From contig MCFH01000003.1 in the NCBI GenBank assembly GCA_002104945.1, positions 186,001 through 250,000 of the forward strand: a DNA stretch of 64,000 nucleotides. Direction: 5' to 3'. Both the position numbers and the translations under genes were made by a program. This stretch comes from Piromyces finnis (taxonomy: Eukaryota > Neocallimastigomycota > Neocallimastigomycetes > Neocallimastigales > Neocallimastigaceae). The notes beneath the pieces were generated by a model. The model worked only from the letters and a program-made list of their open reading frames with translations, was not told the DNA's origin and ran no database searches. Below, piece by piece: positions 51,793 to 64,000 of this stretch; positions within the stretch are counted from its first letter, which is position 1; each line of letters begins with the position of its first letter.

Positions 51793-54275
51793 TTAGAGCA
51801 TGGTATCTTTTTTGTTATAAATATTTAATTTAATTGGTATCACTAATTGATATTTTGATTCATTTGTACGATAAATTATGGTTACTTTATCATCAATCTT
51901 TTCTACAAAGTTAGCATCCTTTTCTTCTTCGTCATCATCTTTTATTTTATCGGATTCACTTTCTTTGGATTTTTCTTCATTTTTGATGGAATCAGTATCA
52001 GTGTAAGAATTTGGCTTACAACCGTAATTTTCTTCTTCATCACAGAGAGCATCATAATTACTATTTTTAGAATGAAAACTGGTTTCAGTTATATCTTGCC
52101 ACTCTCTTTTTCCTTTTGGTGATAAAGTCGACTCAAAAATCATCTCTTTTTCTGTACTTAATGGCTCTGTTCTAAATTCTATGGTGGTATTAGATTCCGT
52201 TTTCCTAAGGTTTATATTCGTAACAGGATTATTGTAACATGACAAATTACCTGAATTGGTATTATTGAAAAATACTGAATTGTTATTTTTGTCTTTACTT
52301 TCGCCTTCTTCTTGTGCATTCCTATTATTACTGACAGAAGAGGTTGAAAAAGAGGATTTTTCCATTATATCATCTTTTCCCTTTTCTTGGTTATCATTCT
52401 CTTCATCGTCATCATTGCCTACATAGATAAAGTTATTTGGCTTGAGCTGACCATTTTCATCAAAATATTGTCGATATTCTGGCATATTAGATACTAAAAT
52501 TTCAGTTAAAGGAATACGACAGTATCTTTTACTTAATTCATCTGCGATAATAGCCTTGGTATAATTAGATAAATATTTGTAGTTTTGTTCATTATAAACA
52601 TTTCCCATTTCATCAACAAAAATCATCTCTCTTGGCATAATGGTTTGATTTTCTGTTGGTTGTGCCTCTTTTTGATCATCTGTATTACATTCAGGATGAA
52701 TATTTTCCTTATTTTCATGCTTTGTTTTTTTCTGAATTATATTGAATTCTAAATTGGTTATGCTGTCATCCATATATAAAGATAAATCATTTTCCACAAT
52801 TTCTTTAACACTACCGATTTCTTCTTTTGTTTTAATAGTGGTGGTAGTGGTGCTTTCGGTTGAGATACTCATATTGTCGTCATATTTATCACTCATGACA
52901 TCAACAGCTTTATTCTTGCCTTTATCTGAAGAGAGTGTAGAATAATTTTTCATTTCCTTACTATTTAATTTACTACTAGCTAGTTTTTCTTTATTCTTTC
53001 TTCTGGCATTTAATTTACGTAGAGAGGAAGGTGATCTTCTAATAAACGATGCATCAGAGGTATATTCGTCTTCTTCATCCAAATTACTAAACGATCTTTT
53101 ACGTTCACTAGACAGTGATTCACTTAAATCCGAAATTGAATTGGAACGAACAAGATTTCTTTTTCTAGCATTCCAAGAAGGGATGGATTCATGTCGGATG
53201 GTATTACCATTTTTCATCAGAGCAGAGGTAAGAAGTGATGTTGAGCATGAAAAAGAAGATGATGATGTTAAGGAGTTCACCCTTCTGCATTGGTTTAATG
53301 ATCTAGATTGGGAAACTATATTTAACTTGTTAACAGCAGTAAATTGTTTATTTTTACTAAATGATTGTCTAAGTGGTGAATTTAAACTTGGTTGAGTATC
53401 ATGCTTTTCTAAACTAACAGGACTTGCTGTTCCATCCAAGTTTAACAGGAGAGAGTTACTTGATTTTCTCAAGTGTTGCTTTACTCTATTTTTGGGGGTA
53501 CGAGGGCTACCACTGCAACTATTAGTATTATGTTTTATCTTGGGAGTTGATGGATAACTGTGGTAACATCTATTATTTTCTATATCTTCATCTATTTCAT
53601 TGTCGGAATCAAAACTTTTAAGGTTTCTTGCTTCGGATTGGGATAAGGATGGATCTTCCCAGATGCCATCAATATTTAAAAATCCTTTATATTTATTTGA
53701 ACCTTTGGAAAGACTTTCTCCTTTACACGTTTTATTAGCATGCTTATTATTCATTCCAATAATGTCTACTACATTTTTACTTTTTACATACGAACCCATT
53801 TCATTAGTTTTGTTTTCTTTTATTGAAAACTTATCTTCTGTATCTTTAATACTATCACTTTTATTCTTTTGATTGGATATTGGTATAAAATCATTTTTTT
53901 CATCTTCATCTATAAACATAGAAATATCGCTAATTGGTATTGTATCAGTAATACTTTCAATTTCAGAAACAATGTCCATCTTAGTTTCATTTTTGTAATT
54001 AAAAATATCTTTATTTACTGATGATAGGAAGGATAAGTTGTTTTTAAGATTTGATGAGGAATACGAAGAAGGAAGTGATTCTGAAATAGTTTCTTCTCGA
54101 ACAATGGTATGATTAGTATTATTTATATTAATTTTGTTTGAGGAAGTATTTATATCTAATAATTTTTTTTCGATTAAGGATCGATTAGCTCTCTCATTTT
54201 TGTCTGTGCCAGAAAAGTACAAATTATTTGTACGTAAAAATGATGGTTCTGGTGAAAGAGGTACTCCTTCAATTC

Positions 54276-54318
<43 letters not shown>

Positions 54319-55284
54319 TAATTTTGAGGGGTGTTCCTTTCTATTTTTGGAATGTCTCGAACGATGGTTAAAGAAGAAAAAGGAAGAGGAGGAGGTAGCA
54401 TTGGATGTACACGATAAAGTATCATCGGTAATAGATGAAATAGAGCTTTTATCATAATCACGATAATCATATTCACTGGTTTTTGTACTCAAGGATGGTA
54501 TATAATTCATTCGCTTATACTTGAAAATATCTTCTTCATTGTTATTTTTATCAGAACTGGTGGCAAAGCTCTTAAACCAAGATATATTTTTACCACTTGA
54601 ACTGTTATTTTTACTATCATTGCCTATGAAATGGGCTCTATTTTTCCTTTTTGTTGGTGTTGAAATTAGAAAGGAAGATGTTGGTGAAACAGGGTAATTA
54701 TTAAAAGTACTATCATTTTCTTTTGTCGGGGTTAAGGATAGGTCGAAATTAATAGATTTCAAACTTTTTGTAGGAGTTGAAATATACGACTTTGTACTTA
54801 TTGGTGTAGTAGAATTTTTAAGCTGTTTACAATTGATAAATTTATTTTGACAGCATTCTTTAGATATTGGTTTAGATGTTTCCTTATTTGAGGCTATTAT
54901 TGGGGAAGAGGGTTGTGATGGTTGAGGTGTTTGAATGAATATTTTTTTTGTAGTAAATAAGGGATCAAGTTCTGATTTAGCATTATTTAATGCTTTTAAT
55001 AAGTTTAAAGGAGATGAATCATTACCATTTATATTACGTTTTTTGGGGGTTCGAATAGATAAATGACTTAGAATACGTGATATATTTGGTGTTTTAATTA
55101 CGATATTACTGTAGGATTGAATTGAATTTGGTGATCTAGGTGGTGAAGAAGATAATGTATTTACGATATTATTTTTTTCTGGTGTTGAGGTATCTAATTT
55201 TCTTTTTTTGTATTGATTATCATATTTACAATCACTTTCTAAAAAAGTTTTTTTTTCATTATTATTTTTTAAATCAGATAACAT
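51793..55284 (-). CDS. Disordered nuclear-type protein with many CDK sites and two KEN boxes
   Basis: Single open frame of 1163 residues; family not recognised. Near the start is a basic cluster, KKRKLDTSTPEK. The first 220 residues hold repeated STPTK-type motifs; at least seven full CDK consensus sites (S/T-P-x-K/R) are visible in the protein (SPPR, TPEK, TPKK, three TPTK, SPLR). KEN boxes occur at 188-190 (TPTKEND) and 859-861 (NKENIHPE). A 14-residue poly-Asn tract near 322-336 is coding here. The best candidate for a folded segment is about 880-950 (EMIFVDEMGNVY, ADELSKRYCRIPLTEI). An acidic Glu/Asp/Lys region and a short basic/hydrophobic end follow. The combination suggests a cell-cycle protein phosphorylated by CDK and degraded through APC/C, by inference from motifs that also arise by chance in long disordered proteins. 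Confidence 0.75.
54279..54318 (-). repeat. Coding AAT repeat (poly-Asn)
   Basis: ATT on the + strand reads AAT in frame within the uninterrupted 1163-residue frame, so this short array is translated, in contrast to the long intronic arrays. Confidence 0.85.
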
Positions 55285-58200
55285 TTTATCGAAAATTTAT
55301 ATACAATACCTAATCTATGTATATTTTAACTATATTTTATATATATATATATATATTTCAAATAATTATAATATTATATACTTTATAAAAAGTATTTTAT
55401 TATGGAGAAAATAAAAACTTTTTCTTTTTTATTTCAGTGAAGATAAAAACAATAAAAAATAATCAAAGAAAATTATTAACATATAGGCCTCAATAAAAAT
55501 ACTTTTTGTTATTATTATTACTGATAATTAGCAAAAATAAAGCTTTATAACGTTAATAAATATTAATTTTAAAAAATATATATATAAATAAAATTTATAT
55601 TTAATAATTGAAAAATATTTAAAATATAAAACCATACAAATAAAGCGACTAAAATTAAAATGAATTTTAGTTTTTTTTTTTTCAATTTACTCTTCTTTTT
55701 TTTTTTTTTTTTACTTTGGTTTGAATTTAAAATTATATTATATTAATCTTAGATTATATATATTATATAACTTTTTAGATAAAAAAAAAATATTTTGAAA
55801 TAATCAATATTTGTTCTATAAAATTGATTTTGGTATCAATATTAAATAATATATACAAAAAAATAAATATTAATAACGGAAATAACGTAAATAATAGGTC
55901 ATATAAACATGTTCTTTAATTTTTATATGATTAGAATAATATTATTATATATTGTAAAATTTATAAAAAAAAAAGTTTTGATTATTAATTCTAAATTATT
56001 ATTGATAATGAAAAAACTTTTAATAAATTTGATGTAAAGGCAGAAATTTTAATGTACATTAATTAATAAAAATTAATATTTATCTATTTATTTTTTTTTT
56101 CAATTTGTTATAGTTGTTATTACTATTATGTATACTATTATTAATCCTATGATATTTATATTATGTGAATTTTGAATTTTTTTTTTTAACAATTCCATTG
56201 AATTGATTTATCATACATCATTTATAATTATTTTAAATGCTCTTTTGTTTTTTTAAAAAAAAAAAAAAAAAAAAAATACTGTAGAGATAATAAATCTATT
56301 CAATTACTGATATTCACTATTTCAATAGAAAATATTAAAATTATATTTATTTAAAAAGATAATTGTCTTTTTGAATTCTAATAATTTAACCTTTTTCTTT
56401 TAAAAAATAAAAAATAAAAAAAACTTTATTTTTGAACACTTTTCACTTTTTTTTTTTTTTTTTTTTAATAATTAACAATATCAAATTTTCCTCCAATTAA
56501 ATTTTAATTTTATCTTTTAATATAACTTATTTTTATATAAATTATAAAGAAATATTAATAATATATACAATAATATATTAAAAGTTCAAATATTAAATTT
56601 TTTTAGTTGAAAGTGGTTTATTGGCCATTGAGTAATTTAAATCTCAAAGATTATTATACCACGCACCCACACCCACCTACATCCACCCACACACCCTACC
56701 ATTATATTATAAAAAAAAAAAAATAATTCTAATGATAATGATAACAATACTATAGTAATATTAAAAAGATGATACAATGGATAGTAGTACATAAATATGA
56801 TTTTTTTATAAATAGTATAAAAATTAAAGATATAAAACTAATGTATTTGATCATCATTACAATTTTTACCAAAGAAAATAATTAATACTTTTATATATTA
56901 ATTAATTAATTTTAGGTTATACTTTCGATTAATAAAAAAAAAAGCTTATTCATTTTTTTATAATTCTGATAATAAATATAGAAAAAAAAAAAAAAGGTTC
57001 ATTTAAAAGTACAAAAGAATTTAATATATTTATAGTTTTCATTTTTTACGATAAAATAAAAAAATATAAATTTACACCATATTATAATGTTCGTACCCTA
57101 GGTTTATTCGGTTTAAAAAAAAATTGTATAATAGAAAGTTATTAAAAGAAGAGAAAGCTTTTAATCATCAACCAAATAAAGTTTCATCCATACATTTGAA
57201 ATTTATATTAAAAAAAAAAAATATTTGAAAGGAAAAACTATTTGAAGAATAAATTTATCCATACAATGAATTCTGCAATAATATTATTTTACAGAACATT
57301 CGTAATTATGGAATAGGATAATTTTTTATTCAAAAATAGTTTAAATAAATTTATATATATAATTTCATTGTCATTGACAAAGAATAAATGATTAATATTA
57401 TATAGAAACACTTAATTCTTTTAATTTTACCATAAAATAAAATGAAAAAGAAATTAAATGTCATTTAATGATAGTTAAATATACGTAATTGTCGTTTCTT
57501 TTTTATTTTTCTTTTTCATTAAAAGCTATTTTGAAATATAAAAGAAAATTCAACGGTTCTGTTGAATATTTATATTTTTAAAGTTATCTATCCTATACTT
57601 ATATTCTTATTTTTCTATTTTTTGATAAAAACTATGTTTTTAAATGTTTAACTTTTGTATTTAATTACAAATAAAAATAGTTAGTTGGAAGAGCTACAAT
57701 CCTATTGAAGAGAAGAGGATCTTTACTCACTTTAAAATATTTTGTATAATTATTGATTAATTAGATTGTTATATATTCTTTTTTTTTTATCATTATTGAA
57801 GAATTATTATAGTTAAATAATTTTTTTTTATTAATTTGTTCCTCTATACTCGTATAAAAACACAAACGAGATTAAGATATAAATAAATAGGCAATAATAA
57901 TAAGGGTAAAATTGTCATTGAAAATATATGTAAATTGTAAATTTACAAATCTATTCTACTGAAGACCAATAATGGAAATAAAAAAAAAATAATAATAAAA
58001 AAGGAAAACATAAAATCATAAAATCATATAGCATTTATTTATTCATTCATTATTCATTATATTATTAACCACCGTTAACAACTAGATATATTTGTTAACA
58101 GAACCGATAGATATTTTGTATTTGGTGAAAAAAATATATATATATATATTTTTTTTAATCCTTAATATTTATTAACAAAATAAAATAAATATATTTTAAT

Positions 58201-59023
58201 CAAGAGAATCGTTAATATTCTTAAATAATTAATAAGATTTAAAAAAAAAAAAAGGTTAAAGTGACATTAAATAAACAATAGATAATTTTAAGAATAATGA
58301 TAAAAAAAAAAAAAAGGTTTTTTCTTTTCTAGATAAAAGGTATATATAATTTTATATATGAGATTATTCAAATTTCAAAAAAAAAAAAAAAAGGTATTTT
58401 GAATGATTATTTATTATCTATCACTACATGGGTTTATTATGACTTTTGTTTATGATATTTATTTCGCAATTGTTATTTGTTACTATTATTATTATATGAA
58501 TGTGAATATAATATTTATGAAATTGTACTAATATACTAATAGTACTAATATATAAATTAATATTAATAATTTAGATAATGTGTGTGTGGAGATTATTTTT
58601 AAATAAAAAAAATTAAAATCTATTAAAATCATTTTTAAGCTAACTTTTACTATTTCAATAATTTATATTATTTATATTATACAATTCAACATAATTTATA
58701 GGAAGGGCTCTATTTCGGATGTTTTTTCTTTATAATTTTTTTATTGTTCAGCTACTGAATAATTATGTTCCTAACGAATAATTATTTATAATTTATTTAT
58801 GAAATTGTTCTGATATTAGATCATAACTACTTTATTCAAAAAGAAATAGAACTATAATTGTAGATTGCATAGGCTAATTGATATATAACTAAATTTAATG
58901 GTGTATAAATGATTTTTTAAAATTTTTTTTTTTTTTCTTTTCTTTCTTTTTCTTTATGCATACAAATAATAGTGATATTATTGATTATTGTATATTGTAT
59001 ATATATATATTTTTTGCTGGGTA
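55285..59023. other. Non-coding AT-rich spacer
   Basis: Upstream of the KEN/CDK-site gene and downstream of MntP. A CA-rich CACCCACACCCACC-type stretch lies near 56660-56700. Otherwise homopolymers and short AT repeats; no frame longer than a few dozen codons looks protein-like. Confidence 0.65.
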
Positions 59024-59611
59024 TTAGTTAAAAACTATATTTTTAAGATAATCATAGAATATTTTTAAACCAATAAGAATTAAAATGACACCACCAAAGA
59101 TTTGGGCTTTATCATTTAAGAAAGTTCCAAAGTATTTACCAACGAAATATGAACCAACAGATATTATAAATGTTATAATAGCAATAATATCTGATTGTAC
59201 TGAAGCTTCTAACACTGTATTTTCACTGAAAAGTAAACCAACACTTAATGCATCAATTGAAGTAGCTACAGCTTGTAATAATAAAGTTTTTATGGTAACA
59301 CCATTTGAAATTTCTTCATTTTCTTCATCTTCACCTTTTATTCCATCATATATCATTTTTCCTCCTAAATAAGTTAATAAAATCAAAGCTACATATGGAA
59401 TAATATTAGAGAATAAGTTTACAACCAATGAGCCAGCAGCATAACCAATCATTGGCATAAAACCTTGGAATGCCCCATATAAAAAGGCCATGAACAATAT
59501 TTTCCATAATTTCATTTTTGGTTCAGTAAAACCATTTACTGCTGAGACAGCAGAAGCATCCATAGCTAAACCTATGGATAAAAGAATAGTTTCAAAATAA
59601 TTTACGCCCAT
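59024..59611 (-). CDS. mntP: MntP-family manganese efflux pump, bacterial type
   Basis: Intronless frame of 195 residues, close to the usual size of bacterial MntP (YebN, DUF204). Six hydrophobic segments arranged as two related halves. First half: SIGLAMDASAVSAVNGF (Asp18), then YGAFQGFMPMIGYAAGS. Second half: AVATSIDALSVGLLFS (Asp120), ending IFGGVILILIGLKIFYDYL. These are the diagnostic MntP motifs, including both membrane Asp residues. A short acidic loop, GEDEENEE, joins the halves. In bacteria it exports Mn2+; here it would sit in the plasma or an internal membrane. Flanks are typical host AT-rich spacer and codon use is A/T-ending like its neighbours, so this looks like an integrated, adapted transfer rather than contamination. 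The start at MGVNYFE matches the usual family N-terminus. Confidence 0.94.
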   Translation of the reverse strand: MGVNYFETILLSIGLAMDASAVSAVNGFTEPKMKLWKILFMAFLYGAFQGFMPMIGYAAGSLVVNLFSNIIPYVALILLTYLGGKMIYDGIKGEDEENEEISNGVTIKTLLLQAVATSIDALSVGLLFSENTVLEASVQSDIIAIITFIISVGSYFVGKYFGTFLNDKAQIFGGVILILIGLKIFYDYLKNIVFN

Positions 59612-61561
59612 TTTTTTTTAATTATTTTATGTTATAATTTTTTTTTTTTTAATGTAATAATTTTGTAAAATTTTTTAAATATTTAATGTGAGAAAGCGTG
59701 AATTTGAGTTAATAGATAGTATATTTTTAATAGTGGTAGACCTCTAAAAGTTTTATAATAATATTGATTAAAAAAAAAAAATTGTTAATACTTTATGAAA
59801 TTTGTTTATTTTTATAATTACTATTTATTAATAATAAAATCTTTTATATATATATTGATTCATTTTAAAAAATTTTGATTAACTATTATGAATTTACTTT
59901 TTTTTTTTTTTTTTAACTTTAAAATTATTTGACTCTTTTGTATATTCAACATTGATTGATTATAAAATTTAAACTTTATATTAGATTGTTGTTACTTTTT
60001 TTTTTTTTTTTTCTATTTTATATGAATTTTATTATTTTTTTGTGGAGTAAAATTATATTTATATAAGAATAGAAATGCTTTCTTTTTTTACTTCCTCTTT
60101 TCTATATATATATATATTTTTTCCTTTTTTTTTTCCTTTTTTTGGCTGTAATATTCCTTTTAAAAATTAAACTATCAATTGGTGCATTTCAAGAATAGAG
60201 TTTAAATTCTAAAAAATAATTCCTTATTTATTATTTCATTTGGGTTAGGAATATTTTATTATTATTTTCTTTCTTTTTTTTTTTTTTTTACTATTCCTTT
60301 TTATTAAAATATTGCTTTTCTTAATTATTCTACCTATTATTAAGTTTTTTTTTTTTTCTTTTATTATACTCCAATATAAAAAGGACTTTTTTTTTTTTTT
60401 CTATATTTAAATGTACTTTTTTATATTGGAATTTTGGAAGAATTCTAAAAATCTATCAAACAGTTTTTTTTTTTTTTTATTATTTTAATTGAATGAATTA
60501 TTGTAATACAATTAATGTAATTGTAATACAAATTAATAATTATTGTATTAAAGATCAATGATTGAATAAAATATTGAAATTATATAAAAATTTAATTTAT
60601 AAAATTAAATCTCTAAAAATTAAAAATAGAAGGAGGAAGGAAGGAAGGAAGGAAGAGATGATAAACATGTTTGTGTTATAATCCTTAAAAGATTTATATG
60701 AATTAAAAGTTTAAAAAACTAAACTATTAATCTATATCTAGTTCAGTTTGGTATCTAAAAAAGATAAATAAATTATTCATTTAATTACTTATTATCTTTA
60801 GCACCTTTATTTTTCATTTTTATTTTGATATTTATTGTATTTGATTTTTTGTTTAATTTTAGAAAATGAGGTTTTTTTTTAAACATATATATATATATAT
60901 ATAAAAAGAATATATTACATTATTTTAAAAAGTTTTAATATGTATAAAGAATATATTAAAAGATATAAAGTAATAATATTTATATAATAAGTTAAGAAAA
61001 AAAAATAATGTAAAATTAAATAATGATTATCTTTTTATGTTGATTCTAAAAAAAAAAAAAAAAAAAAAAATACTTTTTATCAAGCAATAAATAAATAAAA
61101 AATGGTTATAATTTTTTGGATATAATATTTTTTTTTTTTTTTTGTAAAATAAAATTAACATTAATATATTTAAACATTAAAAGCGCAAAATTAAAATATG
61201 ATTTTCTTTCATAATTATTTATAATAATAATACTTTTTTTTTTTTTTTTCATTGTTGTTGAATATAAAAAAAATTACTTTTTTTTTTTTTTTAATTTTGT
61301 TTGATTGAATTTACGTTAATACATTTTGCTTTGTTGTTCACTTTTGCTTTTTTGTTTTTTGTTTTTTTTGTTTTTTTTGCTATTTTGTTTAATGTTTTAT
61401 AATCGATAAATATTTCTATAGTCAAGTTTTCTTTTTTTGATAACTTTATAGAAATTATTTAACTCTCATTGTTTTTTTTTTTTTTTTTTTTTTTTTGTAA
61501 TTAGGATCATCATCATCACCATCACCATCACTATTATTATTATTAATAGATAATGTCCGTG

Positions 61562-61598
<37 letters not shown>

Positions 61599-61985
61599 AT
61601 TGTTTAAATAATACTATTCATTCATTATTATTTATCATTATTTCTGTATGCCCAAACTCTTTTTTGAGGGGGAAGGAAAGAGGATTCACACCTCATTGTT
61701 ATTTCTTCCCAATTTTATTGTAATAGACTCTTTCTTCAAAAGAAAGATATTACTTTTATCCTTTTTTTTATTCTTATTCATCAAGGATAACTAAAGAATA
61801 ATTTCCTACTTTTTCCTTGTTTACTCCATCTTTTCTCCTATTCCACCACCTCCTCCTTACTTCCCACCTCAATATTTTTTTTCCCATTTTTATTCAAACT
61901 CCAATCTTTAATCTCAGTTCCAATATGTCATCATCATCCATATTCTAACTATCCAATCTATTATTTATAAAATTCCACATCTTCA

Positions 61986-62018
<33 letters not shown>

Positions 62019-63493
62019 TTTTTCTTAATATTAAATTTTATTAATTGAAAATTACTAAGTGTTGAAATTTTTCTATAATTTGAATTATTTATAATATACA
62101 TCTTTTTTTTTTTCTTAAATATAAAAAAAATAATAATAATCATTATTATTACAATCTATTATAAAAACTTTTTTTTTCTAAAAATTTTGAAAAAAAATGT
62201 TTTTTTTTTTTTTAAATATATTAATAACAGAATAATAAAAAAAAAAAAAAGACTTAATAGTTGATAGATCTTTTAAAAAAGTACGATTGAATAAAAAGAA
62301 ATTTTAAAGGAAAGTGTTTGAATAAATATTTATGTTATATTGTTATATTTCTGATGAAAGCTTGGTGTTGAATAGGTCATTTAAAAATTAACCTTTATAT
62401 TAAATTATTAAATAGGTATCAATTTTTTCTTGTTAATTTCTATTAGAAATTAACTATGTTCCATTATGATTGTATTATATACATACTACATTTTTACATC
62501 ATATGTCATAACGATCATTTAAATTTGTTTTTGTTTTGGTTTGTTTTTTTGTTTTGTTTTTTATTTTGTTATTTTGTTTTTTTTTTTGCTTTGTTTTTTT
62601 TTTATTTTATTTTGTTATTTTAGTTTGTTTCATTTTGTTTTTTTTTTTTTTTTGTTATTTGATATTGTCATTATTACTATGATTATTGTTTTTAACTTTA
62701 TTGATAGAATTACTTTTTTTTTTATTAATTTTATTCTTTATGAAAAGTGAGTATTGTTATTTATTTTATGTTTTTTTTTTTAATTATTTATCTTTAATAT
62801 TGATTTGATGGTTTCTCTGTTAATATTGTTTATTGAAAATATAAATTTTATTATTTTCTTTAATTTCTCATAGAAAAAATTATTATTATTTGATAACAAG
62901 GATATATATATAATTTTCATTATGTTTCAAGAATATTTAAAAATTATATATATCAATAGTTCTCAAAGTGACTATTTTATTATTTTTCATTATTTGCTTT
63001 TTCATGTTTAATTTTGACAATCAAGTATTTATTTTGTCTGTATTTTTATTTCGTTTCTAAATATAAATAAAATTGTTCGTGTTACCCTTTTTATTTATAA
63101 GTAGAATATTAAAATAGATTATATATAATTCAGTTATATATATTTTTATTCTTTGCGTGAATATGTAATTTTTTTCATTAAAAAAAATACTATTATCCAA
63201 AAATTTCTATGTGTTTATTAAATAACTATTCTATACTTTTTTTATTAGGTAAAAATAAATATAGAATAAATAATAATTTCTATATTATTATTTTCTTTAC
63301 GAGAAAAATCTGTTCGTTTATTTGAAGAGTTACATATATATATAGCCTCATAATAATTTTGTTTATCTTTTTAGTTTAACGAAAAGAAGTACTTTTAAAA
63401 ACCGATTTTTAAGTACTAACATAAGATAAACAAATGCCAAATTCTTTTTTACGTTGACACCAATTTAATAATATTTTTTATTTATAAAAGTTT
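59612..63493. other. Non-coding AT-rich spacer
   Basis: Contains GAAG repeats (60636-60655), T and A tracts (A36 at 61562-61597), a CAT-rich patch near 61509, a pyrimidine-rich less AT-biased stretch (61650-61950) and TTTTGTTT-type repeats (62520-62660). The pyrimidine-rich stretch could be a leader or promoter, but no gene follows it on either strand that I can support. Confidence 0.55.
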
Positions 63494-63768
63494 TTAGAAT
63501 TTATTTACTCTTTTTGAGTTACTATTGGTTAAAATTAATAAATATAATAAATTAGTATTTCTATATATCATTTTTATTATTTTCTTTAAAAAAAAAAACT
63601 ATTTAATATATACCTTGTTTTTAGTAAATAACATCTTGAGTTTCCATCCTGACCTATCCAAACTTCGCCGTGTTCGTAGCGTTTAAATCTAGGATTAGTG
63701 TTTTCACTAACTTCCTTGTAGGTAGATAACATTGAGATCAATGATTTTATATATGAAGTCATTTTCAA
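63494..63768 (-). CDS. Candidate small two-exon gene, 73 residues
   Basis: Not recognised. Exon 1, 63768..63614, has ordinary protein-like composition (NPRFKRYEHGEVWIGQDGNS) and ends at a donor-like AAG|GTATAT, phase 2. The nearest acceptor (ATATATAG) lets exon 2, 63560..63494, continue in phase to a TAA, giving 73 residues; the intron would be 53 nt. Exon 1 looks real. Exon 2 is weak and the true downstream exon may be elsewhere. It could also be a gene remnant. Confidence 0.3.
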
Positions 63769-64000
63769 TTTACTTATAATGTATATTATTTTTTTTAAAT
63801 GTTTACTTTTTTTTTAAAAAAAAAAACTTTATTAATGGGTATTATTATTAATATTACTATTAATATTATTAATCTATGATTATTAAGCTTTGCTTTTATT
63901 GAATAAATAAATTAAATAAATTAAATAAATTCTATAATGAAATATTTATATAAAAAATTAAAAGTGATTTACGAATTCAAAATATTAATATGTAAAAAAA

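Overview
This window is very AT-rich eukaryotic nuclear DNA: long A/T homopolymers, many microsatellites, and coding islands split by short GT-AG introns. The gene set is fungal (an MNN1-type mannosyltransferase, a Mad3/BUBR1 checkpoint protein, an LrgA-LrgB fusion transporter) plus one protein of clearly bacterial type (MntP). Extreme AT content, Asn-rich low complexity and bacterial-type genes together fit best with an anaerobic gut fungus (Neocallimastigomycota). The phylum is inferred; no marker gene was compared.

Layout. 1-2622 (-): Mad3/BUBR1-like gene, 4 exons, running off the left edge. 5188-8712 (-): large single-pass membrane protein with a Cys-rich ectodomain and a long Ser/Thr/Pro tail. 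12749-15420 and 18460-20583 (-): tandem LrgA-LrgB fusion paralogues with identical intron positions. 21919-22401 (-): possible small multi-pass membrane protein. 25183-27723 (+): membrane-anchored P-loop ATPase, 4 exons. 29148-31124 (-): Gfo/Idh/MocA oxidoreductase, 4 exons. 32656-34341 (+): MNN1-family glycosyltransferase. 35863-37782 (-): secreted DUF4874/DUF4832-type protein, 3 exons. 43926-50812 (+): 6-exon gene for a ~1721-residue protein with a DUF7918-like N-terminus and an array of Cys-pair motifs. 51793-55284 (-): nuclear-looking disordered protein rich in CDK sites, with two KEN boxes. 59024-59611 (-): intronless MntP. 63494-63768 (-): possible tiny two-exon gene. The remainder is non-coding.

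I rebuilt exon structures by hand from splice consensus and reading phase, and every multi-exon model closes in frame. An important result is that the long poly-Asn, poly-Ile and Asn-Thr open frames are mostly intronic microsatellites, not protein. Four introns carry long AAT-family arrays, always with AAT on the sense strand; one of them also carries a perfect (AATACT)65 block.

The genes do not form one pathway. Themes are mitotic control (Mad3/BUBR1 and possibly the KEN/CDK-site protein), membrane transport (two LrgAB proteins, MntP) and the secretory pathway or surface (MNN1-type enzyme, DUF4832 protein, Cys-rich membrane protein). No tRNA, rRNA, CRISPR array or transposon was recognised.
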